From positions 1 through 6,583 of the forward strand of contig JAFAZU010000686.1 of assembly GCA_019239585.1 (NCBI GenBank): a stretch of DNA of 6,583 bases, written 5' to 3'. Position numbers and translations under genes: made by a program. Positions 1 to 6,354 of the stretch are shown in pieces; within the stretch, counting starts at the first letter, position 1, and each line of letters opens with the position of its first letter. The notes beneath the pieces are model-generated. The model was not told the origin of the DNA. It did no database searches and saw only the letters and a list, made by a program, of their open reading frames with translations. This DNA comes from Acidobacteriaceae bacterium. Lineage in GTDB: Bacteria > Acidobacteriota > Terriglobia > Bryobacterales > Bryobacteraceae.

Positions 1-48
1 CGCAACCGAGCAGGCAACACAACAAAAGGGCAAGGAGGGGAAAGCGCA

Positions 49-1407
49 CTACAGGATATACCTGCTGAGATCCTGATCTTTCACGATGTCGTTTAATTGC
101 TTTCGCACATACGCCGAGTCAATCTTAATCGTCTTTTTTTTCAGATCGGGACCTTCAAAAGAGATCTCTTCCAGCAGCTTTTCCATAATGGTGTGCAAGC
201 GCCGGGCGCCAATATTTTCGGCCGATTGATTTACCTGCGCCGCAATGCGCGCAATCTCCGTCACGGAATCATCTGTAAAGCTGAGCTTGATACCTTCCGT
301 TTCGAGCAGTGCGGTATATTGCTTGACCAGCGCTGATTTCGGCTCCTTCAAAATGCGGATGAAATCGGCTTCGTTCAACGATTTCAGCTCTACACGGATC
401 GGAAAACGCCCTTGCAGTTCCGGAATCAGGTCCGCCGGTTTGGAGACGTGAAACGCACCGGCAGCCACAAACAAAATGTGATCCGTCCGTACAAAGCCAT
501 GCCGGGTATTCACCGTGGTTCCTTCCACAATTGGCAGAATATCGCGCTGCACGCCTTCACGGCTCACATCCGGCCCATGCCCGCCCTCGCGGCCGGCAAT
601 TTTATCAATTTCATCCAGAAAGACAATGCCGTTGCGCTCCACCCGTTCCAGGGCGACCCGCGTCACCTGGTCCATGTCAACCAGCTTGCCCTCTTCTTCC
701 TGGGTCAGATACTCCAGCGCCTCTGAAACTCGCATGTTGCGCTTCTTCGTGCGCGGGCCGAAGAGTCCGGGAATGACATCTTTCAGATTGATATCCATTT
801 CTTCGACGTTGCCGTTCGTGGCAATCTCAAACGTGGGACCGCGCTCTTTGACATCCACCTCCACCATGCGGTCATCCAGTTTTCCGGCACGTAGTTTCTC
901 ACGCAGCTTTTCGCGTGTGCGCTCGTTACTTTCGGTCGGCTCCGGTTGCGGCGGCATTAGCAAATCGAGCAAACGGTCTTCTGCCTGCTGTTCCGCCCGA
1001 TCCGCTACTTGCTCCAGGCGTTCTTCACGAACCATGTCAATGGCGACATCCACTAGATCACGAATAATCGACTCTACGTCGCGTCCGACATAGCCGACTT
1101 CCGTGAACTTACTTGCTTCCACTTTCAAAAAAGGCGAATTTGCCAGCTTTGCTAATCGCCGCGCGATTTCCGTTTTGCCGACGCCCGTAGGCCCGATCAT
1201 TAGGATGTTCTTCGGCATGACCTCTTCGGCCATTTCCGGCTCCAGCTTCTGCCGGCGCACGCGGTTTCGAAGCGCAATCGCCACCGAGCGTTTAGCATCC
1301 GCCTGCCCAATGACGTACTTATCCAGCTCCGCCACAATTTCGCGCGGAGTCAATTCGTCCAGCAAAGGAGCTTCATCATTCGATTGCTGCGGAAGATAGA
1401 TCACCAT
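49..1407 (-). CDS. hslU: ATP-dependent protease ATPase subunit HslU (ClpY)
   Basis: This is the AAA+ unfoldase of the cytoplasmic HslUV (ClpYQ) protease. Its hexamer unfolds substrates and threads them into the HslV chamber. The 452 residues compare with about 443 in E. coli. Visible motifs are Walker A GPTGVGKT (72-79), the aromatic pore loop GYVG (105-108), a charged helical I-domain (about 110-240), Walker B IVFLDEID (261-268), an arginine-finger segment LQGRFPIR (331-338) and a sensor-2 segment GARRLHT (400-406). The C-terminus DLSRYIL matches the conserved tail that docks into HslV and activates it. About 14 residues precede the TPREIV point where many homologues begin. The start is well fixed: the ATG follows the hslV TAA with no gap, a GAGGAG ribosome binding site (1417-1422) lies 9 nt upstream inside hslV, and the next in-frame Met is residue 59. 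Translation is therefore probably coupled to hslV. No terminator is visible in the 48 bases downstream. Confidence 0.98.
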   Translation of the reverse strand: MVIYLPQQSNDEAPLLDELTPREIVAELDKYVIGQADAKRSVAIALRNRVRRQKLEPEMAEEVMPKNILMIGPTGVGKTEIARRLAKLANSPFLKVEASKFTEVGYVGRDVESIIRDLVDVAIDMVREERLEQVADRAEQQAEDRLLDLLMPPQPEPTESNERTREKLREKLRAGKLDDRMVEVDVKERGPTFEIATNGNVEEMDINLKDVIPGLFGPRTKKRNMRVSEALEYLTQEEEGKLVDMDQVTRVALERVERNGIVFLDEIDKIAGREGGHGPDVSREGVQRDILPIVEGTTVNTRHGFVRTDHILFVAAGAFHVSKPADLIPELQGRFPIRVELKSLNEADFIRILKEPKSALVKQYTALLETEGIKLSFTDDSVTEIARIAAQVNQSAENIGARRLHTIMEKLLEEISFEGPDLKKKTIKIDSAYVRKQLNDIVKDQDLSRYIL

Positions 1408-1947
1408 TTACGCCAGCTCCTCAAACTGTATATTGTCGTTTGTATAAATACAAACATCGCCCGCGATCTTCATAGCTTTCTCAACAATCTCGCGCGCAGG
1501 CAACTCCGTATTTTCAAGCAGCGCAATCGCGGCGCTTTTGGCAAATGCACCACCTGATCCAATCGCCGCAATCGGGCTATCCGGCTCAATCACGTCGCCG
1601 GTGCCGCTCACAATATACATATCCTGCATGTCCGACACGAGCAGCAGCGCTTCCAAGTGGCGCAACATCCGGTCCGTGCGCCACTCCTTGGCAAGCTCCA
1701 CGACGGAGCGCGAAAGATTACCGCTATACTGTTCGAGCTTTGCTTCAAAACGGGCAAATAGTGCAAAAGCATCAGCAGTCGATCCGGCGAAACCGGAGAT
1801 AATTTTGCCGTTGTAGAGTCGGCGCAATTTGCGCGCACCACCCTTCAAAACCTCGCTGCCCATGGTGACCTGTCCATCACCCGCGAGAACCACTTTGCCG
1901 TTCCGACGCACGCAAAGGATTGTCGTCGAACGGATTTTCTTATTCAT
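1408..1947 (-). CDS. hslV: ATP-dependent protease proteolytic subunit HslV (ClpQ)
   Basis: This is the N-terminal-threonine peptidase of HslUV, related to proteasome beta subunits, which forms a double hexameric chamber capped by HslU. With the ATG at 1947 the product is 179 residues (E. coli 176). The segment TTILCVRR starts at residue 8, so Thr8 is the expected nucleophile after removal of a short propeptide MNKKIRS. Other family landmarks are GDG (23-25, Asp24), Lys40 in GARK, GSGG (130-133) and the C-terminal GDVCIYTN (163-170), which belongs to the cation-binding region. A GTG at 1971 in the same frame would add eight residues. I prefer 1947 because the predicted promoter (-10 at 1984-1989) would place the transcript start almost on the GTG, and because the shorter propeptide is more usual. 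Neither start has a good ribosome binding site. It is the first gene of a two-gene operon with hslU. Confidence 0.95.
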   Translation of the reverse strand: MNKKIRSTTILCVRRNGKVVLAGDGQVTMGSEVLKGGARKLRRLYNGKIISGFAGSTADAFALFARFEAKLEQYSGNLSRSVVELAKEWRTDRMLRHLEALLLVSDMQDMYIVSGTGDVIEPDSPIAAIGSGGAFAKSAAIALLENTELPAREIVEKAMKIAGDVCIYTNDNIQFEELA

Positions 1948-1983
1948 GATCTGGAAATTCCATTTCAGCACAGGGTCATGGGC

Positions 1984-2011
1984 GTTCTATCAATAACGAC
2001 TTTCCTGTCAA
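1984..2011 (-). promoter_or_regulatory. Predicted sigma70-type promoter of hslVU
   Basis: Read on the minus strand, a perfect -35 TTGACA (2006-2011) is followed after 16 bp by TAGAAC (1984-1989), which matches four of six -10 positions. Transcription would begin near 1977, giving a leader of about 30 nt to the preferred hslV ATG. No heat-shock sigma32-type spacing and no CIRCE element were seen. This is a prediction from motif match only. Confidence 0.5.
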
Positions 2012-2022
2012 CCGGAGCCTCC

Positions 2023-2051
2023 TTGACGCAAAGGCTGAGCTGCTGTACAGT
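2023..2051 (+). promoter_or_regulatory. Predicted promoter of the yefM-yoeB operon
   Basis: The -35 TTGACG (2023-2028, five of six consensus bases) lies exactly 17 bp upstream of TACAGT (2046-2051, four of six). The start point would be near 2058, leaving a leader of about 20 nt before the antitoxin ATG with only a weak purine-rich stretch (taaaaga). The -10 sits inside the left arm of the operator-like inverted repeat, which fits autorepression. The two divergent -35 boxes are only 11 bp apart. Confidence 0.5.
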
Positions 2052-2062
2052 GTTACTGTACG
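2044..2062. promoter_or_regulatory. Likely YefM(-YoeB) operator: inverted repeat with TGTAC cores
   Basis: GTACAGT (2045-2051) and ACTGTAC (2055-2061) form a perfect 7-bp inverted repeat around GTT. The same stretch contains TGTACA (2044-2049) and TGTACG (2057-2062), 13 bp apart. In E. coli the yefM-yoeB operator is built from palindromes with TGTACA cores at similar spacing, so this is a plausible antitoxin binding site. It covers the predicted -10 element, where a bound repressor would block RNA polymerase. Binding is inferred from this resemblance and from position. Confidence 0.6.
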
Positions 2063-2077
2063 TAAAAGACTTGATTT

Positions 2078-2365
2078 ATGCCAATTCAAACGACTTACAC
2101 CAACGCTCGCGCTCATCTTGCTTCTTTGTTGGATTCAGTCGCGGAAGACCATGAGATTGTCATCATCAATCGGCGGGGAGTTAGCGATGTGGCGCTCATC
2201 GCCGCTGATGAACTCTCCAGCCTGATGGAAACAGCGCATCTGCTCAAGTCGCCTAAAAACGCCGAGCGCCTGTTATCGGCTGTAAAGCGCGCGAAGAAGA
2301 GAACTCTCAAGCCTAGGACGGTGGAATCCTTGCGCCAGGAATTAGGCCTTGGCCAAAAAAAATAA
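2078..2365 (+). CDS. yefM: Antitoxin of the Phd/YefM family
   Basis: This is the antitoxin and transcriptional autorepressor of a type II toxin-antitoxin pair, 95 residues long. The N-terminal half (about 1-55) is a Phd/YefM DNA-binding and dimerisation fold: an opening helix around YTNARAHLASLLDSV, a strand pair HEIVIINRRG and VSDVALIAADEL, then SSLMETAHLLKSPKNAERL. The segment METAHLLKSPKNAERL (50-65) closely resembles the LEETAYLLRSPANARRL stretch of E. coli YefM. The Lys/Arg-rich tail (66-95) is longer than in E. coli YefM and is the expected toxin-wrapping, protease-sensitive part. The gene overlaps yoeB by 17 nt, so the pair is co-transcribed and probably translationally coupled. A palindrome directly upstream suits autoregulation. 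Known for the family: the antitoxin blocks YoeB's active site, and the toxin acts as co-repressor. Assignment to YefM rather than another Phd-type antitoxin is strengthened by the neighbouring YoeB. Confidence 0.93.
   Translation: MPIQTTYTNARAHLASLLDSVAEDHEIVIINRRGVSDVALIAADELSSLMETAHLLKSPKNAERLLSAVKRAKKRTLKPRTVESLRQELGLGQKK
2337..2340 (+). promoter_or_regulatory. Ribosome binding site supporting the TTG start of yoeB
   Basis: AGGA lies 8 nt upstream of the TTG at 2349, inside the antitoxin coding sequence. A TAG in the toxin frame at 2343-2345 excludes any earlier start, and no ATG or GTG follows before the conserved fold begins. Together these fix the TTG as the likely initiation codon. 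Confidence 0.6.
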
Positions 2366-2639
2366 GGACAAAATACCCAAGAAGCGGGACACGGTCTTTG
2401 ATCCGGAGTTTCTCGAAGATCTTCGCTTCTGGATAGAAACAGATCGGAAGGTAGCATTAAGAGCTCTTGATTTGATTGAAGCTATCATAAAAGACCCATT
2501 CACAGGCATAGGGAAACCAGAGCCGCTGAAGCATTTGCTGGCAGGTTCCTGGTCACGGCGGTTAACGCAAGAACACCGGATTGTGTACCTGGTTAGCGAT
2601 GATCGAGTGAGTTTCCTGCAAGCCCGGTATCATTACTGA
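2349..2639 (+). CDS. yoeB: YoeB-type ribosome-dependent mRNA endonuclease toxin
   Basis: This is a RelE-superfamily toxin of the YoeB/Txe group, 96 residues (E. coli YoeB 84). YoeB binds the ribosomal A site and cleaves mRNA, stopping translation, unless held by YefM. Signature segments are FWIETDRK (27-34), GIGKPEPLKH (53-62), GSWSRRLTQEHRIVYLV (66-82) and the C-terminal RYHY (93-96). Residues equivalent to E. coli Glu46, Arg65, His83 and Tyr84 are all present as Glu58, Arg77, His95 and Tyr96, so the enzyme looks intact. Initiation is at a TTG within the last codons of the antitoxin, which should keep toxin output below antitoxin output. Compared with E. coli there are 12 extra N-terminal residues, very rich in lysine (AKKNKDKIPKK). 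The gene is in the +1 frame relative to yefM across an A8 run (2355-2362). It faces the receptor gene convergently, with 64 bp between the stop codons. Confidence 0.94.
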   Translation: MAKKNKDKIPKKRDTVFDPEFLEDLRFWIETDRKVALRALDLIEAIIKDPFTGIGKPEPLKHLLAGSWSRRLTQEHRIVYLVSDDRVSFLQARYHY

Positions 2640-2647
2640 ATCATGGC

Positions 2648-2679
2648 AACAAAAAGCCAGGGCTATCGTCAGCCCTGGC
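2648..2679 (-). terminator. Intrinsic terminator of the TonB-dependent receptor gene
   Basis: GCCAGGGCT (2656-2664) and AGCCCTGGC (2671-2679) form a perfect 9-bp GC-rich stem with a 6-nt loop. On the minus strand the stem is followed at once by TTTTTGTT, the usual U-tract, and it begins 25 nt after the receptor stop codon. On the plus strand the stem is followed by AGAAGAAGG with no U-tract, so it should work well only for the minus-strand gene. Confidence 0.85.
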
Positions 2680-2703
2680 CAGAAGAAGGCAAATTTGAAA
2701 CGC

Positions 2704-5700
2704 TTAGAAGATGATCTTTGCGGCGATGTTCAGAATGCGGGCGTTCGTGATGGTGCTACTGACGCGGCCAAACTGGGCAGAGCCAACGACAGCGTTAGGT
2801 GAGGCAAATATTGGGTGGTTGAAGACGTTATATGCGTCTCCGCGCAATTGGAAGCCGACCTTTTCGCCGAACTTAAACGTCTTCATCAGTGACACATCAA
2901 ATTGATTCTGGAAGGGGCCACGGATGTTAGGGTTACGTCCCATGTTGCCGAATGGCTGGCCCACATTATTCGCTGCAGGACCAACTCCGCCAATGGGATA
3001 AGGCGTGTTGAACGCGCTATAACCAGGCTGATAGTAGCCTGCAAGAACACTGCCTGACGGCAGCGTGGGCACGACATTGACGATTCCGGAGCGAAATGCT
3101 GGATTCCCCGTGTTTGTATAAGCGCGCCAGTCGTTACCGTTGTAGATATCGCTGATGTTTCCAGTAAGCTGCGGATATATGCTGACAGCAGATGATGTGA
3201 TGCCAGTCACATTATTGGACCCGCAAGCGCAAGTGAAGTTAATCGGCAAGCTCGACTGTAGCGTGGTGTAGCCAGATACATTCCATCCGCCGACCAGCGT
3301 TCTCCAGATTCCCTGGGAAGGTCCTGGCAGGTCATAAGAGTAGGTGGCCACAAAACGGTGTGGGCGGTCAAAATCAGACAAGCCGCGCTGTAGCTGAGGT
3401 AACGCCTGGTTTCCACCGGAATTTCCTAAATCCTGTGTGGATGATCCGGAGTTATTATCGATTGACTTTGAATAGGTATAGGAAAATTGCAGAAATGCGT
3501 TATTCATGCGCCGGGACAATGTCGATACAAATGCGTTGTAGGAGGAATGTCCATTGGCCGTGACAGTATTCAGACCGGTGGAACTAAAACCGATAATCGG
3601 AACCCGTGCCGAAACATTACGCGCGGAGTTAGCCGTGAGGCCTCGAATCGGAGCGGCAGGACTTGCCAAGTTCGCTTGATTCAGTTGCAGGCTTTGCAGC
3701 AGACGAACACCTTGTGACCCGGCATAGCCAATCTCGCCAGTCCACTTTCCGGGCAACTCGCGCTGTATGGAGAAGTTGTACTGCTCCGCATACGGGGTGC
3801 GCATATTCCGCTGGAACGGGTTCAGGGCAACTAGGGAGCCCGTGAACAGCGGAGACCCCGCAGCGCTAAATCCAGTGAAGGTCGGAAAACTCGGAAAGAT
3901 AGGAAATTGCGAGGGCAGCGGCAGGTTCGGGAATGGATTCGCATTCGTCGTTCCGGGAGCCACTATCGACGACAGTTGAAAGAATGGCGCAGCCGTAATC
4001 AACTGGAGTAATGTTTGATTCGAGATCCGCACATAATAAATGCCATAACCGGCGCGAATGGAAGTTTTACCGTCCCCCAACGGGTCCCAGGCTAAACCCA
4101 CGCGCGGCGCAAAATTTAAGTTATTCGCAATGGTAAAGGTGGAATCTGAAACGCCAGGGGTCCCCTTGATGGTTCCAAAGTTCGCGCTAGCCGGAAGGAT
4201 GAATCCGTTCAGCAGCCCAGGGCCGCCGGTTGCCAGGGTTTGCGCGTCCAAGCGGCTGGGGTCGAAATTGCCAAGACGGTTTCGTTTGTCCGTGGAAGGG
4301 CTTAGATAATCGTAACGAATGCCAAGGTTCAAGGTAAGTCGCGGACTCACTTTGAAATCATCCTGAACAAAAGCTGATAAATCGTGAGCGCGGAAGTCAC
4401 GATAAGTTTGTCCGGTGCCCACGAACTCTTGCAGAATGTTGCCCGTCAGGAAGTCATTAAATGTGTTATAGGCGAGAAAACCACGGGAAGCAAAATTGTT
4501 GAACAGATTGATCTGGTAGTTACGGCCTTCAAACCCGAAACGAATCGTATGCTTGCCCAAGCTCCAGGCCAGCGTATCAGTGTAGTTTAAAGTGTTGCTG
4601 TAACCAGCCTGGTCGTTATTGGTAGAGATGCCTCCAAATGCAGGCGTAATGTCGTTTGTAGTTAACAGCGGAATGCCGGAGTAAATAGACGAGTTGAAAC
4701 GGATCATCCCTACGTCAGAAAGCTTGGCCGGATCAGGAGCAATTGCCGCCGTATAGACGCGGTTAAAGCCGACACGAGCTTCATTCACCAGACTCGGGCT
4801 GATGCTCCAGGTCACATTGACAGACGCGGTGTGATTGATGATTGGGCTAGTTTGGCCGCTGCCAAGACCTCCAGTGCCTTCACCGCCCAGTGGATCGAAG
4901 GTAACCGCATTGGCATGGAAATAACGCAAGCCGAGGCGGACCTTATCGCCAAAGTTGTGATCGCCATTCAGGTTATATTGATCCTCGCTGTACTTCAACG
5001 GCTTGGCAACGCTTAATTGCCCAAACTGACCGGGTGCTGCACCTGTGCCGGAAGGAACGAGAAAACCACCGAATTGACCGGGAGCGTTCAGCAGCCGCAG
5101 AGATACCGGATTCAAACTGCCGGGAGCAAGGCCAAAAGCCTGCTCGATGTTGGCTTGGGAGCGAGTGGCCGGCAGAACCGGGAAAGCCGTGCTAATAGCG
5201 CTGGAAACACCATTCGTCTGATAAGTGCCTTGGTATGAGCCGAAGAAAAAAGTATCTTTCAACAGAGGAACCGGACCGCCGAAATTTCCGCCAAACTGGT
5301 TCTGCCGCAGAACAGGCTGTTTCTGCCCTGTTTTATTGAAAAACCATTCATTCGCATTCATGGCTTCGTTGCGGAAATACTCGTACACTTCGCCATGAAA
5401 TTGAGGCGAGCCGCTTTTGGTGAGAACGTTAATATTCCCGCCAGATGTCTTACCGGCGGCCGCGTCATAAAGGCTTGTCTGCACGCGAAATTCTTCAATC
5501 GTGTCAGGAGCCGGAATCGGCACGGAGCCGAAATTATTGTTTCCTAAATTATTAGCGTCGACGCCATTAATCACCAAATTATTGTTGGTGCCGCGCTGCC
5601 CATTGACGAAAATGGTGGAGGAGGCGCGGCCTGCTGTGGCGGCTTGCGGCAATGTGGAACTCGTATTCGCATTCAGAGCCAGCAGGTTTGTAAAATTACG

Positions 5701-6153
5701 CGTGGCCAGCGGCAAGGCTTCCAGGGTTTTGCCGGGCAGCACATTGCCAAGCGTTGAATTCGTTGTATTGACCTGAGTCGCCACGGCGTTTACTTCAACA
5801 GACGAAGTTGTTTGACCAATTTCCAACGTGACATTCACTTGCCGGACTACCGTGACATCTACTTTGATCTCATTCACGACGGCTTTACTAAAGCCGCCTG
5901 CCTCCACAGCTAGCGAGTAAGTTCCTGGCGGCAACAATGGAAACGTATAAGTGCCATCACTGGCAGTGGTCTTGCTGGTTGCTGCACCTAACTGTGAGGT
6001 TAAAGTAACTGCCGCATTCGGTACTGCCGCACCGGTCTGGTCCGTGATTGTCCCAGTAACCGCCCCGGATTCGTTGGTTGTCTGTGCCCATGCAGTCGCT
6101 AAGGCAAAGAAGAAAAAGGTAATACACGCAACTGTTTTGACACGTAAATTCAA
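2704..6153 (-). CDS. Oar-like TonB-dependent outer-membrane receptor with carboxypeptidase-regulatory-like domain
   Basis: This is a large outer-membrane beta-barrel receptor, 1149 residues from the preferred start. Order of parts: a signal peptide (1-23) with basic start NLRVK, hydrophobic core ITFFFFALAT and an AWA|Q cleavage site; a carboxypeptidase-regulatory-like beta domain (about 30-113, GTITDQTGAAVPNAAVTL then DGTYTFPLLPPGTYSLAV); a plug domain (about 129-247, with FVNGQRGTNNNLVINGVDANN and TIEEFRVQTSLYDAAAGKTSGGNINVLTKSG-type signatures); then an Oar-like barrel ending in phenylalanine (AAKIIF), as outer-membrane barrels do. Repeated barrel phrases such as AFVQDDFKVSPRLTLNLGIRYD are typical. 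Such proteins import large or scarce substrates using TonB-ExbBD energy, and acidobacterial genomes carry many; the substrate cannot be read from sequence and no TonB box was identified. The start chosen is a TTG with a near-consensus ribosome binding site. A longer frame opens at TTG 6216 (1170 residues) but would bury the signal peptide. The frame is intact throughout. Confidence 0.93.
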   Translation of the reverse strand: MNLRVKTVACITFFFFALATAWAQTTNESGAVTGTITDQTGAAVPNAAVTLTSQLGAATSKTTASDGTYTFPLLPPGTYSLAVEAGGFSKAVVNEIKVDVTVVRQVNVTLEIGQTTSSVEVNAVATQVNTTNSTLGNVLPGKTLEALPLATRNFTNLLALNANTSSTLPQAATAGRASSTIFVNGQRGTNNNLVINGVDANNLGNNNFGSVPIPAPDTIEEFRVQTSLYDAAAGKTSGGNINVLTKSGSPQFHGEVYEYFRNEAMNANEWFFNKTGQKQPVLRQNQFGGNFGGPVPLLKDTFFFGSYQGTYQTNGVSSAISTAFPVLPATRSQANIEQAFGLAPGSLNPVSLRLLNAPGQFGGFLVPSGTGAAPGQFGQLSVAKPLKYSEDQYNLNGDHNFGDKVRLGLRYFHANAVTFDPLGGEGTGGLGSGQTSPIINHTASVNVTWSISPSLVNEARVGFNRVYTAAIAPDPAKLSDVGMIRFNSSIYSGIPLLTTNDITPAFGGISTNNDQAGYSNTLNYTDTLAWSLGKHTIRFGFEGRNYQINLFNNFASRGFLAYNTFNDFLTGNILQEFVGTGQTYRDFRAHDLSAFVQDDFKVSPRLTLNLGIRYDYLSPSTDKRNRLGNFDPSRLDAQTLATGGPGLLNGFILPASANFGTIKGTPGVSDSTFTIANNLNFAPRVGLAWDPLGDGKTSIRAGYGIYYVRISNQTLLQLITAAPFFQLSSIVAPGTTNANPFPNLPLPSQFPIFPSFPTFTGFSAAGSPLFTGSLVALNPFQRNMRTPYAEQYNFSIQRELPGKWTGEIGYAGSQGVRLLQSLQLNQANLASPAAPIRGLTANSARNVSARVPIIGFSSTGLNTVTANGHSSYNAFVSTLSRRMNNAFLQFSYTYSKSIDNNSGSSTQDLGNSGGNQALPQLQRGLSDFDRPHRFVATYSYDLPGPSQGIWRTLVGGWNVSGYTTLQSSLPINFTCACGSNNVTGITSSAVSIYPQLTGNISDIYNGNDWRAYTNTGNPAFRSGIVNVVPTLPSGSVLAGYYQPGYSAFNTPYPIGGVGPAANNVGQPFGNMGRNPNIRGPFQNQFDVSLMKTFKFGEKVGFQLRGDAYNVFNHPIFASPNAVVGSAQFGRVSSTITNARILNIAAKIIF

Positions 6154-6354
6154 ACCCTCACCCCCTGTGAAAACAAGACTACTGTTTGAGGGGCTATATT
6201 GCACGCGAATAGCCAATATCTGCTAGAACCTAAAGCGTTGAATTTGCAATAGCAAACACCATCTAGGTTAAGGGAAATCCCAGTTTCAGTATTGAGAGGT
6301 TAGTAGGTTTTAGAAATGGGAGCCGTAGGTTCAGAGACGGCATCACTTGAGCAG
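6154..6354 (-). other. Intergenic leader between the partial gene and the receptor
   Basis: These 201 bases hold no convincing gene on either strand. They should contain the receptor promoter, but only weak candidates are seen, for example TTGCTA, 17 bp, TAGGTT read on the minus strand. A 6-bp inverted repeat, GGCTAT (6192-6197) and ATAGCC (6209-6214) with an 11-nt spacer, would form a small hairpin in the receptor leader. A 10-bp palindrome GGGAAATCCC lies further upstream, at about 6271-6280. No U-tract hairpin was found to terminate the upstream gene, so read-through into the receptor is possible. Confidence 0.4.
6158..6166 (-). promoter_or_regulatory. Strong ribosome binding site that decides the receptor start
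   Basis: On the minus strand AGGGGGTGA matches eight of nine bases of AGGAGGTGA, the full complement of the 16S rRNA tail. Its AGGGGG part ends 7 nt before the TTG at 6153. The alternative in-frame starts at 6216 (TTG) and 6204 (GTG) lack such a site. Confidence 0.75.

Noticed and set aside
31..48. AAGGAGGGG on the plus strand as a ribosome binding site
   Set aside because: No plus-strand start codon follows at a usable distance, and the DNA beyond it is the 3' end of hslU on the other strand.
515..1093. 192-residue plus-strand open frame opposite hslU
   Set aside because: Its product is an arginine/serine-rich, low-complexity string with no family resemblance. It is the reverse-strand shadow of a clearly identified hslU.
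1940..1963. Tiny seven-codon frame (MEFPDHE) in the hslV leader overlapping the hslV ATG
   Set aside because: It could be a coupling leader peptide, but it has no clear ribosome binding site and is short enough to occur by chance. Nothing else supports it.
1972..2022. Heat-shock control of hslVU by a sigma32-type promoter or CIRCE element
   Set aside because: The only CCCAT-like string (GCCCATGACC) has no correctly spaced CTTGAA upstream, and no CIRCE inverted repeat is present. A sigma70-type match fits better.
2113..2457. 114-residue minus-strand frame across yefM and yoeB
   Set aside because: It lies wholly opposite two recognised genes, has no ribosome binding site of note and no recognisable motif.
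2656..2679. The 9-bp inverted repeat as a mobile-element end or attachment site
   Set aside because: It has the loop, GC content, U-tract and position of an intrinsic terminator, and no partner copy or target duplication is visible.
4058..6226. Several plus-strand frames of 60-91 codons opposite the receptor gene
   Set aside because: They are shadows of the long receptor reading frame, with no motifs, start signals or organisation of their own.
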